A stretch of 64,000 nucleotides of DNA from Thalassospira povalilytica (GTDB lineage: Bacteria; Pseudomonadota; Alphaproteobacteria; Rhodospirillales; Thalassospiraceae). The notes under the pieces are model-generated. The model had not been told where the DNA came from. It searched no databases and was given only the letters and a program-made list of their open reading frames with translations. The stretch spans positions 1-64,000 of the forward strand of contig NZ_PGTS01000005.1 of assembly GCF_002844235.1 (NCBI RefSeq), read 5' to 3'. Position numbers and translations under genes: made by a program. Below, one piece after another: positions 26,792-35,641 of the stretch (position 1 is its first letter; every line of letters begins with the position of its first letter).

Positions 26792-27664
26792 ATGAACAAG
26801 ATTACCAACAACAAGGCCTGGTTCCTCGTCCTGCCAGTGTTCTTCATCGTTGCCATCAGTGCGATCATTCCGCTGATGACGGTTGTGAACTATTCCGTTC
26901 AGGACATTTTTGATCCGCAAACCCGGTTCTTTGTCGGCACCGAATGGTTCGAACAGGTTCTGGGCGACAGCCGCCTGCATGATGCGCTGATCCGTCAGAT
27001 CATCTATACACTCAGCGTTCTGTTCATCGAAATCCCGCTGGGGATTGCGGTTGCGCTGACCCTGCCGCGCAAGGGCTGGGGCGTTTCGGCATCGATGGTT
27101 CTGCTGGCCTTGCCGCTGCTTATTCCTTGGAACGTGGTTGGCACCATCTGGCAGATTTTCGGCCGTGCCGATATTGGTCTTGGCGGTTATGTCATCAATC
27201 TTCTGGGCATTGACTATAACTATTCCCAGAACCCGATGGATGCATGGGTCACGGTTCTTGTCATGGATGTATGGCACTGGACCAGCCTGATTGTTCTGCT
27301 GTGCTATGCCGGGTTGCGTTCGATCCCGGATGCCTATTATCAGGCGGCCAAAATTGACGGCGCATCGCGCTGGGCCGTGTTCCGCTTTATCCAGCTTCCG
27401 AAAATGCAGTCGGTTCTCGTGATCGGTGTTCTGCTGCGCTTTATGGACAGCTTCATGATCTATACCGAACCGTTCGTCCTGACCGGCGGCGGACCGGGTA
27501 ATGCCACAACCTTCCTTAGCCAGTTCCTGACCCGTATGGCGGTCGGCCAGTTTGACCTTGGGCCTGCTGCGGCCTTCTCGCTGGTCTACTTCCTGATCAT
27601 TCTGCTGGTTTGCTGGGTTTTCTATACCGTCGTGATGAACGCCGGAAAGCGGGAGGAACAATAA
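26792..27664 (+). CDS. glpP: Glycerol ABC importer permease GlpP
   Basis: A 290-residue inner-membrane permease of the MalF/UgpA class with six hydrophobic segments. The cytoplasmic EAA loop is visible as YYQAAKIDGASRWAVFRFIQ at about 190-210. Start ATG 26792 is preceded by a G-rich ribosome site; frames opening at 26738 overlap glpT. It is followed by glpQ with one intervening base and pairs with GlpQ to form the channel. Confidence 0.92.
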   Translation: MNKITNNKAWFLVLPVFFIVAISAIIPLMTVVNYSVQDIFDPQTRFFVGTEWFEQVLGDSRLHDALIRQIIYTLSVLFIEIPLGIAVALTLPRKGWGVSASMVLLALPLLIPWNVVGTIWQIFGRADIGLGGYVINLLGIDYNYSQNPMDAWVTVLVMDVWHWTSLIVLLCYAGLRSIPDAYYQAAKIDGASRWAVFRFIQLPKMQSVLVIGVLLRFMDSFMIYTEPFVLTGGGPGNATTFLSQFLTRMAVGQFDLGPAAAFSLVYFLIILLVCWVFYTVVMNAGKREEQ

Positions 27665-27665
27665 A

Positions 27666-28469
<804 letters not shown>

Positions 28470-28493
28470 TCGGCAAACAGGAGGAATATCAAC

Positions 28494-28766
28494 ATGTCTT
28501 GGATGGCCTGGACCCCGATTACCGCTGTGTTTTTCAGCTGCATCATCTTGATGCTGATCGGAATGGGAATTTGGCAGGCGGTATCACCAACCGTCCCGCG
28601 GCGCGGCTTCTTGCCGCTGACCACCACGCGCGGTGACCGCCTTTTCATCAGTCTACTGGGTGCGGCCTATATCCATCTTGGATGGCTGGCCTTTACCGAC
28701 ATCGCCCTTTGGGTCGGTTCGGTGATCGCACTGGCCTGGCTCATCATTGTGATGCGCTGGGGATGA
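28494..28766 (+). CDS. glpU: Small membrane protein GlpU (DUF2160 type)
   Basis: A 90-residue protein with three hydrophobic segments (about 8-28, 50-65 and 70-87) and a short basic loop (PRRGFLPLTTTRGDR). A gene of this size and type sits between the permease and binding-protein genes in known glycerol importer operons. Its role is not established; an accessory subunit is likely. AGGAGG precedes the ATG. Confidence 0.85.
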   Translation: MSWMAWTPITAVFFSCIILMLIGMGIWQAVSPTVPRRGFLPLTTTRGDRLFISLLGAAYIHLGWLAFTDIALWVGSVIALAWLIIVMRWG

Positions 28767-28771
28767 TCCCG

Positions 28772-28807
28772 GGGAACGGCGCTGTGATCTGTCGCAGTGC
28801 CGTTCCC
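28772..28807 (+). other. Intercistronic stem-loop between glpU and glpV
   Basis: A 9-bp perfect stem (GGGAACGGC / GCCGTTCCC) has an 18-base interior that can pair partly (CTG / CAG), with no T-run. In binding-protein operons such hairpins often protect or process the mRNA so that the binding protein is made in excess. Confidence 0.6.
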
Positions 28808-28905
28808 TTGATATTCGTCGCGGCGGGTTGTCTGTCTTCCCCTGCCGTTGATGACCGGGTTTGATCCGGATGAGCAAAAAGGAAGACAACCAGGGAGAAA
28901 ACGAC

Positions 28906-30660
28906 ATGATCGTTAAAGCCAAAGGCGCTTCGAGCGTTGTTAAAGGCAGTGCCGTTGCAGTCGCTCTTGGTCTTGCTGTACTGGCCAACCCGGCCATGGC
29001 TGACCAGTATACTGACGCGGCCAAGAAATGGATCGACAGCGAGTTTCAGCCGTCGAGCCTGAGCAAGGATGCCCAGATGGCCGAACTGGAATGGTTCATC
29101 AAGGCAGCCGAGCCGTTCCGTGGCATGGACATCAACGTGGTGTCCGAAACCATCACCACGCACGAATATGAATCCAAGGTTCTGGCAAAGGCTTTCTCGG
29201 AAATCACCGGGATCAACCTGACCCACGACCTGATTGGTGAAGGTGACGTTATCGAGAAACTGCAAACCCAGATGCAGTCGAACCGTAACATCTATGACGC
29301 CTATATCAATGACTCGGACCTGATCGGTACCCATTCGCGCTATGACGCGGTTGTGCCGCTTTCCGACTTCATGTCCGGCGAAGGCAAAGACGTTACCTCC
29401 CCAACCCTTGATCTTGAAGATTTCATCGGTCTGTCTTTCACCACCGGCCCGGATGGCAAGCTTTATCAGCTTCCTGACCAGCAGTTCGCGAACCTTTACT
29501 GGTTCCGCTATGACTGGTTCCAGCGTGAAGACCTGCAAAAGCAGTTCAAGGACAAATACGGCTATGACCTTGGCGTTCCGGTCAACTGGTCGGCATATGA
29601 AGACATCGCCGAATTCTTCACCAACGATGTCGGTGAAATCGACGGTCAGAAAGTCTATGGCCACATGGATTACGGTAAAAAGGACCCGTCGCTAGGTTGG
29701 CGCTTTACCGATGCGTGGCTGTCGATGGCAGGTGCTGGCGACAAGGGCCTTCCGAACGGTCTTCCGGTTGACGAATGGGGCATCCGCGTTGAAGGCTGCG
29801 CACCGGCCGGTTCAAGCGTGACCCGTGGTGGTGCGGCCAACGGCCCGGCGGCTGTTTACGCCCTGACCAAATATATCGACTGGCTCAAGGCCTATGCCCC
29901 GGCAGAAGCCGCTGGCATGACCTTTGGCGAAGCTGGTCCGGTTCCGGCACAGGGCCAGATCGCACAGCAGATCTTCTGGTACACCGCTTTTACCGCCGAC
30001 ATGGCGAAAAAAGGCACCCCGGTTGTGAATGACGATGGCACGCCGAAATGGCGTATGGCACCGTCCCCGCACGGCCCGTACTGGGAAGAAGGCATGAAGC
30101 TTGGCTATCAGGATGTGGGTTCCTGGACCCTGATGAAGTCCACCCCGCTTGAGCGCCGCAAAGCTGCATGGCTTTATGCGCAGTTCGTAACCTCGAAATC
30201 CGTATCGCTGAAAAAGACCCTGACCGGTCTGACCCCAATCCGTCAGTCTGACCTGGACACCCAGGAAATGACCGATATCGCACCGAACTGGGGTGGTCTG
30301 GTTGAATTCTATCGTTCCCCGGCCCGTGTCCAGTGGTCGCCGACCGGTACCAACGTTCCGGATTATCCGAAACTGGCTCAGCTCTGGTGGCAGAACGTTG
30401 CCGAAGCTGTAACCGGCGAACGCACCCCGCAGGAAGCAATGGATAACCTTGCGACCTCGATGGACCGTGTTCTTCAGCGTCTGGAACGTGCAGGCATCGG
30501 TGGCGAATGCGCACCGAAACTGAACGAAGAACGTGATGCACAATACTGGTTCGACCAGCCCGGTGCACCGAAAGCGAAACTCGCAAACGAAAAACCGCAG
30601 GGTGAGACCGTCAAATATGACGATCTGATCGCGGAATGGCGTGCGGCTCAGAAAAACTAG
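28906..30660 (+). CDS. glpV: Glycerol ABC importer periplasmic binding protein GlpV
   Basis: A 584-residue exported protein, long for the class but typical of GlpV. The signal peptide (about 1-32) ends NPAMA-DQ. The mature protein has the extracellular sugar-binding fold, with a TTHEYESKVLAKAFSEITGI region near residue 80 and a Trp- and Tyr-rich ligand half (PDQQFANLYWFRYDWF). Start ATG 28906 follows GGGAGA; an alternative at 28861 lacks a signal-peptide-like start. It delivers glycerol to GlpPQ. By eye the codon use is strongly biased toward common codons, in line with high expression. Confidence 0.92.
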   Translation: MIVKAKGASSVVKGSAVAVALGLAVLANPAMADQYTDAAKKWIDSEFQPSSLSKDAQMAELEWFIKAAEPFRGMDINVVSETITTHEYESKVLAKAFSEITGINLTHDLIGEGDVIEKLQTQMQSNRNIYDAYINDSDLIGTHSRYDAVVPLSDFMSGEGKDVTSPTLDLEDFIGLSFTTGPDGKLYQLPDQQFANLYWFRYDWFQREDLQKQFKDKYGYDLGVPVNWSAYEDIAEFFTNDVGEIDGQKVYGHMDYGKKDPSLGWRFTDAWLSMAGAGDKGLPNGLPVDEWGIRVEGCAPAGSSVTRGGAANGPAAVYALTKYIDWLKAYAPAEAAGMTFGEAGPVPAQGQIAQQIFWYTAFTADMAKKGTPVVNDDGTPKWRMAPSPHGPYWEEGMKLGYQDVGSWTLMKSTPLERRKAAWLYAQFVTSKSVSLKKTLTGLTPIRQSDLDTQEMTDIAPNWGGLVEFYRSPARVQWSPTGTNVPDYPKLAQLWWQNVAEAVTGERTPQEAMDNLATSMDRVLQRLERAGIGGECAPKLNEERDAQYWFDQPGAPKAKLANEKPQGETVKYDDLIAEWRAAQKN

Positions 30661-30679
30661 GAGCCACACTACTGGGGGT

Positions 30680-30704
30680 GCCGGGGGTGTTTTTCATCCC
30701 CGGC
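30680..30704 (+). terminator. Hairpin ending the glycerol operon
   Basis: A 10-bp stem (GCCGGGGGTG / CATCCCCGGC, one G-U pair, loop TTTTT) is extended outward by GGGG/CCCC runs, 20 bp after the glpV stop. The T-run is in the loop rather than after the stem, so efficiency is uncertain. Confidence 0.6.
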
Positions 30705-30891
30705 CGTCCCCGATATCGCTTTATTGTTTGATCGATTTTCAGCCATCCATTTCATCACATTCACATTTCCAATGCTTTTTACCTCCCTGCAATGAGCGCA
30801 CCTTACGGGACTGACTTTCCCCTTTTGGCGGAAAGCCGGTCCCGCCTTTTTCCGCCCGGATTTGCAAACAAGGCACAGGGTCCCGACCTTC

Positions 30892-31776
30892 ATGACATAT
30901 CTGACCGATCCTTTTTCAAAGATGCCGCAAACCAAACTGTTGCGCCGATCCCTGCGTGCTTTGGTGCTTGTTATTGCCGGACACGTGACCCTGTCGGCAC
31001 CGGCATTTGCCGGGTCGATGCTTGATGAAGGTGTTTCGGCCTATCGCCACGGCAACTTCGAAAAATCGGCGAAAATTTTTACCCCGCTTGCCCGGAACGG
31101 CGATGCCACCGCGCAATATCTTTTGTCCTGTCAGATGATCAACGGGGCGGGTGTCAGTGCCGATGAGGCAACCGGTTGGGACATGATGCAACAGGCCACC
31201 GACAACCGGCACCCAGATGCCAGCATCATCATGGCCCGCAAACTCGAAGCATCCGGCGCCCCGACCGACCAGATCCGGGCGCTTTATCAACAAAGTGCAG
31301 ATCAGGGCGAAACACAGGCCATGCTTTGGCTGGCCCTTGACGCGCTTGATCAGGGTAAACCGGACGATGCCAAGGCCCTACTTGAAAAGGCGTGGGAACT
31401 TGGCGATCCGCGTGCGGCAACCCTTCTTGCCAACCGTTTCACCAAAACCGACAGCGGCCGGTATCAATATCTTCGTTCTGCCGCCCAGCGTGGTGAAATG
31501 CGGGCCGCGGCCTATCTTGCCGAAGAAGCACGGTCGGTTGACGATACCGCAGAGGCCGTTGGCTGGTGTGCGATTGCCACCGGCCTTCCCGGTCATAACG
31601 AACATGTCGACTGGAAATCCATCGGGGATGCGGTTGAAAAGAACTGCGCAAAGTTTGACAAGGACCTTGGCGAACAGGACCGCGCAGCCAACCGCGAACG
31701 GGTCGACCAGTTCCTTGCGACCTTCTTTGAAAACTATCAGCCATGGACCCCGTGGAAGCCCTGTGCCGTAAGGTAA
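30892..31776 (+). CDS. Exported Sel1/TPR-type repeat protein
   Basis: About 294 residues. A signal peptide with a basic N-region (KLLRRSLRALVLVIAGHV) ends near APAFA-GS. The mature part is built of helical-hairpin repeats of the Sel1 type, for example DEGVSAYRHGNFEKSAKIF and GDATAQYLLSCQMINGAGV, then repeats near GETQAMLWLALDAL. Such proteins act as periplasmic scaffolds; no partner is evident. The start is uncertain: ATG 30892 has a distant AGGG, while ATG 30922 gives a more usual signal peptide. The neighbouring genes do not point to a pathway. Confidence 0.7.
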   Translation: MTYLTDPFSKMPQTKLLRRSLRALVLVIAGHVTLSAPAFAGSMLDEGVSAYRHGNFEKSAKIFTPLARNGDATAQYLLSCQMINGAGVSADEATGWDMMQQATDNRHPDASIIMARKLEASGAPTDQIRALYQQSADQGETQAMLWLALDALDQGKPDDAKALLEKAWELGDPRAATLLANRFTKTDSGRYQYLRSAAQRGEMRAAAYLAEEARSVDDTAEAVGWCAIATGLPGHNEHVDWKSIGDAVEKNCAKFDKDLGEQDRAANRERVDQFLATFFENYQPWTPWKPCAVR

Positions 31777-31861
31777 ATTTGTCGGGGCGCGGGCATCTCT
31801 TGTCTTGATAAAATGACCGGAATCCACACATACTTCGGGTAGATTTATCCGGGGATGTGGT

Positions 31862-32713
31862 GTGGAACGGTTTGCACGATTTATTGTAACTTTCAGATGG
31901 ACTGCGATCTGTCTTTTGTTGGCAATGAGCTGTGCAGTTTCAAGCCCGGATGCCAAGGCATCCGATCACGTTCCGCTTGAAATCATCTGGCAACAGGTGC
32001 CCTCTGCCCCTGCAGTGATCACCGAAGGCCCGTCCGTTGGCGAAGGCTATTTGCAGCGCACGACCGACTGGCTGATCAGCCATCTTCCCGAATTTCACCA
32101 CGAGATACGTGTAATGCCGGTGCCCAAGGTCCTTGATGAAATGGCCAAGGGGCAATTCATCTGTTCGAACTTTCTGTTCGAAAGTGCACTACGCAGCGAA
32201 TATATGCTGTTCTCCGACCCGGTGATGGAATTGCATCCGATCCACTTGTTCATCGCCCCAGAAAAGCTGCCTGATTTGCGCTTTGCCATGCGTGACGGGG
32301 CGGTTGATCTGGGCCTTCTGGCCGGTCAGGACAAACTGTCGATCGGCATATCGGTGGGCTATCGCTTTGACGAGGGACTGGTGCCCGGCATCAATGACTT
32401 TTTAAACGCCCATATGACCCAAAGTGCCGGCACGACCGAAATGGTTGTTCGGCTGTTTGATGTCCGCCGCATTGACGGGTTCATCGCCTATGAGGTCAAT
32501 GTGAATTACTATCGCGAAACTGCTCAGCTTGACCGTGACACTGTGGCAGTGCCGATTGTCGGGGTGCCGCGCCGCCCCCTGCCGGTGTCATGCAGCGGCG
32601 ACAAACAGCAGGCCCGAAAGATCATTGATGCGGTAAATCTGTTGCTGTCCAACCCGGAAAATCGCCGCGAAATTCACGCTTTCTATACCCGCTGGTCAGA
32701 ACCCGCACATTAA
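31862..32713 (+). CDS. Periplasmic solute-binding protein-like protein (family 3 type)
   Basis: A 283-residue exported protein. The N-terminal hydrophobic stretch (AICLLLAMSCAVSS) followed by DAKASDH suggests a signal peptide. The rest resembles small SBP_bac_3-like proteins (EGYLQRTTDWLISHLPEF; FICSNFLFESALRSEYMLFSDPV; a C-terminal REIHAFYTRW). The start is taken as GTG 31862. No permease or ATPase gene is adjacent, so it is either an orphan transport component or a sensor. Its stop is two bases from the stop of converging mobA. The ligand is unknown. Confidence 0.65.
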   Translation: MERFARFIVTFRWTAICLLLAMSCAVSSPDAKASDHVPLEIIWQQVPSAPAVITEGPSVGEGYLQRTTDWLISHLPEFHHEIRVMPVPKVLDEMAKGQFICSNFLFESALRSEYMLFSDPVMELHPIHLFIAPEKLPDLRFAMRDGAVDLGLLAGQDKLSIGISVGYRFDEGLVPGINDFLNAHMTQSAGTTEMVVRLFDVRRIDGFIAYEVNVNYYRETAQLDRDTVAVPIVGVPRRPLPVSCSGDKQQARKIIDAVNLLLSNPENRREIHAFYTRWSEPAH

Positions 32714-32715
32714 GA

Positions 32716-33333
32716 TCACATACCTTTTGACGGCCGGGCTGCCAGCATCTTTTCAAGTTCGGCCAGATCATCAATCGTATTGGCATTGGCAAACATAGCC
32801 AGATCGCTTGCCTGACGGGGAAATGTCACCGCAACCGCGTCCAGTGCCTGCAACGGGGCACGCACCCGGCGATCATCATCAGCCAGCAATTTTGCAATCA
32901 CCGGCGCGCTTTCACGGTGCCAGGCCGATGACAGATAATGATCACGATCGCCATGCCGGGCAAAAGCCGCCCGAACCCCGGCATCAAGGGCCGCCGATAC
33001 CAGCTTGGCTGCCATATCATCAGGCACCACCGGGCAATCAACCGGAAAAGTCACCAGCCAGTCGACCCCGTCGGGCAATGCCGTCAAACCGCCCAGAACC
33101 CCGCCAAGCGGCCCCTGCCCGGCCTTGGGGATATCGGCCACCACATTTGCTTTGTATGCGGCAAATGCTTCGGGCGGCTGGTTTGATGAAATCATCACGG
33201 GGTCACAATGCCGCCCGGCATTTTCAACGGCCATCGCAATCAGTGGGCGCCCGCCAATCTGGCGAAACGGCTTGTCCCCCCCCATACGCCGCCCTTCCCC
33301 ACCGGCCAGAACAAGACCGGCGATCGCGATCAT
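32716..33333 (-). CDS. mobA: Molybdenum cofactor guanylyltransferase
   Basis: A 205-residue nucleotidyltransferase. The N-terminal GTP-binding signature LVLAGGEGRRMGGDKPFRQIGG is represented by LAGGEGRRMGGDKP, and the metal-binding segment by TFPVDCPVVPDD. It links GMP to molybdopterin to form the bis-MGD cofactor used by DMSO-reductase family enzymes. Start ATG 33333 is directly ahead of the signature; longer frames overlap unrelated upstream sequence. It is apparently monocistronic, convergent with the orphan binding protein gene and divergent from gdx. Confidence 0.88.
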   Translation of the reverse strand: MIAIAGLVLAGGEGRRMGGDKPFRQIGGRPLIAMAVENAGRHCDPVMISSNQPPEAFAAYKANVVADIPKAGQGPLGGVLGGLTALPDGVDWLVTFPVDCPVVPDDMAAKLVSAALDAGVRAAFARHGDRDHYLSSAWHRESAPVIAKLLADDDRRVRAPLQALDAVAVTFPRQASDLAMFANANTIDDLAELEKMLAARPSKGM

Positions 33334-33502
33334 AGAAAAGCGGGTTTGATCAGATTTCGTCACAACGTCAGCAAACCTTTGAATTGGGGCAATTAATTTG
33401 ATGACCTCATCATAATCCAGAGCTTGGCAGCATGCATCTTTCGTATTGTGACAAAGGCACATTCATGACTAAACAACAATGCTGCATCGCATCATTTTTA
33501 AA

Positions 33503-33531
33503 TTGTCGCACTGCAGTCATTGAATTAGACT
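33503..33531 (+). promoter_or_regulatory. Possible sigma-70 promoter for gdx
   Basis: TTGTCG (33503-33508) and TAGACT (33526-33531) with a 17-base spacer would start RNA near 33538, about 23 bases before the riboswitch. Each box matches consensus at four of six positions only. Confidence 0.35.
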
Positions 33532-33560
33532 GGTTACAGATAGTTCGACTTTCCACCTCG

Positions 33561-33607
33561 ATACCGGACGACCGGTATTCCTGATCCAATCAATGGGGAC
33601 GGCCCCG
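33561..33607 (+). promoter_or_regulatory. Guanidine-II (mini-ykkC) riboswitch
   Basis: Two hairpins with ACGR tetraloops are present: ATACCGG-ACGA-CCGGTAT (33561-33578) and GGGG-ACGG-CCCC (33595-33606). The pair of small stems with ACGR loops is the defining feature of the mini-ykkC class, which binds guanidinium. The second stem ends eight bases before the AGGAGG of the downstream gdx gene, suiting translational control in which ligand binding frees the ribosome site. Confidence 0.9.
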
Positions 33608-33624
33608 CAAGACAGGAGGCCCCC

Positions 33625-33945
33625 ATGGCCTGGACAGCGTTGGTTATTGCCGGATTTCTGGAAATTTGCTGGGCGATTGGTCTGAAATACACTGAAGGTT
33701 TCACCAAGCTCATCCCAAGCGCCCTGACCATTACCGCGATTGCAGCCAGCTTCTGGCTACTTTCAATCGCCATGCGTTCCATTCCGATTGGAACGGCTTA
33801 TGCGATCTGGACCGGTATAGGTGCCGCTGGTGCCGTAATCTTTGGCATCCTCATGGTCGGTGAACCTGCCAATGTCGGTCGCCTGATTGCGATCTGCATG
33901 ATCCTTGGCGGGATCGTGATGCTGAAACTGTTCAGCCCGGCCTGA
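33625..33945 (+). CDS. gdx: Guanidinium exporter, small multidrug resistance family
   Basis: A 106-residue SMR protein with four membrane helices. Glu13 in AGFLEICWAIGLKYTEGF is the essential membrane carboxylate. That motif together with IPIGTAYAIWTGIGAAG identifies the Gdx (formerly SugE) subtype, not EmrE. It exports guanidinium in exchange for protons as an antiparallel dimer. AGGAGG lies five bases before the ATG. The upstream guanidine-II riboswitch confirms the substrate independently of the protein sequence. Confidence 0.94.
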   Translation: MAWTALVIAGFLEICWAIGLKYTEGFTKLIPSALTITAIAASFWLLSIAMRSIPIGTAYAIWTGIGAAGAVIFGILMVGEPANVGRLIAICMILGGIVMLKLFSPA

Positions 33946-33984
33946 TCGCGGTCGCCATCAGCACATTCATTTTCGATACATGCA

Positions 33985-34013
33985 AAACGGGGCAGCCACT
34001 GGCTGCCCCGTTT
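33985..34013. terminator. Bidirectional terminator between gdx and the dihydropyrimidinase gene
   Basis: A 13-bp perfect stem (AAACGGGGCAGCC / GGCTGCCCCGTTT, loop ACT) with flanking A- and T-rich ends lies between the two converging genes. Confidence 0.88.
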
Positions 34014-34038
34014 CTGTTTCAACCTGCCCAATCGCGGC

Positions 34039-35490
34039 CTAGACGCCGGCCGGGATGCCTTTGCGTTCGACCTTGCGCGGGGATGTGATTTCTTTCCATT
34101 TGGAAAGGGCCTTGTTGACCGCCGGATAAGGTTCGCGGGCGATGAATTCGCCGTCGCCGCATTTGGCCAGAACCACGCCTTCTTCGGCGGCAATGCGCCC
34201 GCGGCTGATGGTATAGCGCGGAAGACCAGTGACCTCGATGCCTTCGAACACGTTGTAATCGATTGCCGATTGCTGATGTTCGGCGGTAATGGTTTTCGAG
34301 GCCTTGGGATCCCAGACCACAAGATCGGCATCCGCCCCGACCAGAACCGCGCCTTTGCGCGGATAGATGTTCAGGATCTTGGCAATATTGGTCGAGGTTG
34401 CCGCAACAAACTCGTTCATGGTCAGACGACCGGTATTGACCCCATAAGTCCACAGAAGCGGCATGCGGTCTTCAAGACCGCCGGTACCGTTCGGGATTTT
34501 GGTGAAATCGCCTACACCCATGCGTTTCTGTTCGGTGGTGAAAGCGCAATGGTCGGTCGCCACCACCTGCAAACTGCCCGATGCCAGACCATTCCAAAGC
34601 CCGTCCTGATGTTCCTTGCTGCGGAATGGCGGGGACATGACGCGGCGTGCGGCATGATCCCAATCGGCATTCTTGTATTCGCTGTCATCAAGGATCAGGT
34701 GCTGGATCAACGGTTCGCCAAACACGCGCTTGCCATTGGCGCGTGCGCGACGGATGGCTTCATGGGCCGGTTCGCACGATACATGCACGATATAAAGCGG
34801 CACATTGGCCATATCGGCAATCATGATCGCACGGTTGCACGCCTCGCCCTCGACATCCACAGGCCGGGAATAGGCATGGGCTTCGGGGCCGTTATTGCCT
34901 TCGGCCAGCAATTTCTGCTGAAGGGTGGCGACCACATCGCCGTTTTCGGCATGAACAAGCGGCATCGCGCCCAGTTCCGAACAACGCGAGAAGGATGCAA
35001 ACATCTCGTCATCATCCACCATCAGAGCCCCCTTATAGGCCATGAAATGCTTGAAGGTGTTGATGCCTTTTTCCTGCACGACGGTCTTCATTTCGTCAAA
35101 GACCTGCTCGCTCCACCAGGTGATCGCCATGTGGAAGGAATAGTCACATACCGCCTTGGAAGATTTGTTGTCCCAGGCCTGCAATGCTTCGAGCAGCGAC
35201 TGATTGGGGGCCGGAAGACAGAAATCCACCACCATGGTCGTGCCACCGGCAACCGCGGCCTTGGTGCCGCTTTCGAAATCGTCTTCGGAATAGGTCCCCA
35301 TAAAGGGCATTTCCATATGGGTGTGCGGATCAATCCCGCCGGGCATCACATAGCAGCCATCGGCGTCAATCACCTTGTCCCCGGTCAGATTGTCCCCGAT
35401 CGCGGCAATCTTGCCGTCTTCGATCAGGATGTCGGATTTGTATGTCAGATCGGCGGTAACAATGGTTCCGCCACGAATAACCATGGACAT
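34039..35490 (-). CDS. hydA: Dihydropyrimidinase (D-hydantoinase)
   Basis: A 483-residue amidohydrolase opening the ring of dihydrouracil or dihydrothymine to N-carbamoyl-beta-amino acids. The zinc-binding GGIDPHTHMEMPFMGT is at about 52-67. The carbamylated lysine region (FKHFMAYKGAL), further metal histidines (LVHAEN, YIVHVSCEPAHE) and the terminal Asp region (VATDHCAF) follow. The length and the MSMVIRGGTIVTAD start are typical; AAGGAG precedes ATG 35490. It is downstream of the pyrimidine importer genes in the same direction and provides the second step of the reductive pathway. Confidence 0.93.
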   Translation of the reverse strand: MSMVIRGGTIVTADLTYKSDILIEDGKIAAIGDNLTGDKVIDADGCYVMPGGIDPHTHMEMPFMGTYSEDDFESGTKAAVAGGTTMVVDFCLPAPNQSLLEALQAWDNKSSKAVCDYSFHMAITWWSEQVFDEMKTVVQEKGINTFKHFMAYKGALMVDDDEMFASFSRCSELGAMPLVHAENGDVVATLQQKLLAEGNNGPEAHAYSRPVDVEGEACNRAIMIADMANVPLYIVHVSCEPAHEAIRRARANGKRVFGEPLIQHLILDDSEYKNADWDHAARRVMSPPFRSKEHQDGLWNGLASGSLQVVATDHCAFTTEQKRMGVGDFTKIPNGTGGLEDRMPLLWTYGVNTGRLTMNEFVAATSTNIAKILNIYPRKGAVLVGADADLVVWDPKASKTITAEHQQSAIDYNVFEGIEVTGLPRYTISRGRIAAEEGVVLAKCGDGEFIAREPYPAVNKALSKWKEITSPRKVERKGIPAGV

Positions 35491-35598
35491 GGGTGGCTCC
35501 TTGTCTGTCTGTTTGGCGAAAAGTTGCGGGCCATCCCGGCATTTCACCCTTTTCCCGGACGGGTCCGGGCCTTGTTCAAACACAAAATCGGGAGGTCA

Positions 35599-35627
35599 GC
35601 CCGGCGGGTCACACATCGCCGCCGGGC
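35599..35627 (-). other. Hairpin between the binding-protein and dihydropyrimidinase genes
   Basis: A 9-bp perfect stem, GCCCGGCGG / CCGCCGGGC, has an 11-base loop in the 151-bp gap. On the minus strand a short T-run (ATTTTG) follows after nine bases. It may be a weak terminator or attenuator that lowers read-through from the importer genes. Confidence 0.6.
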
Positions 35628-35641
35628 CGATCATGATCGGA

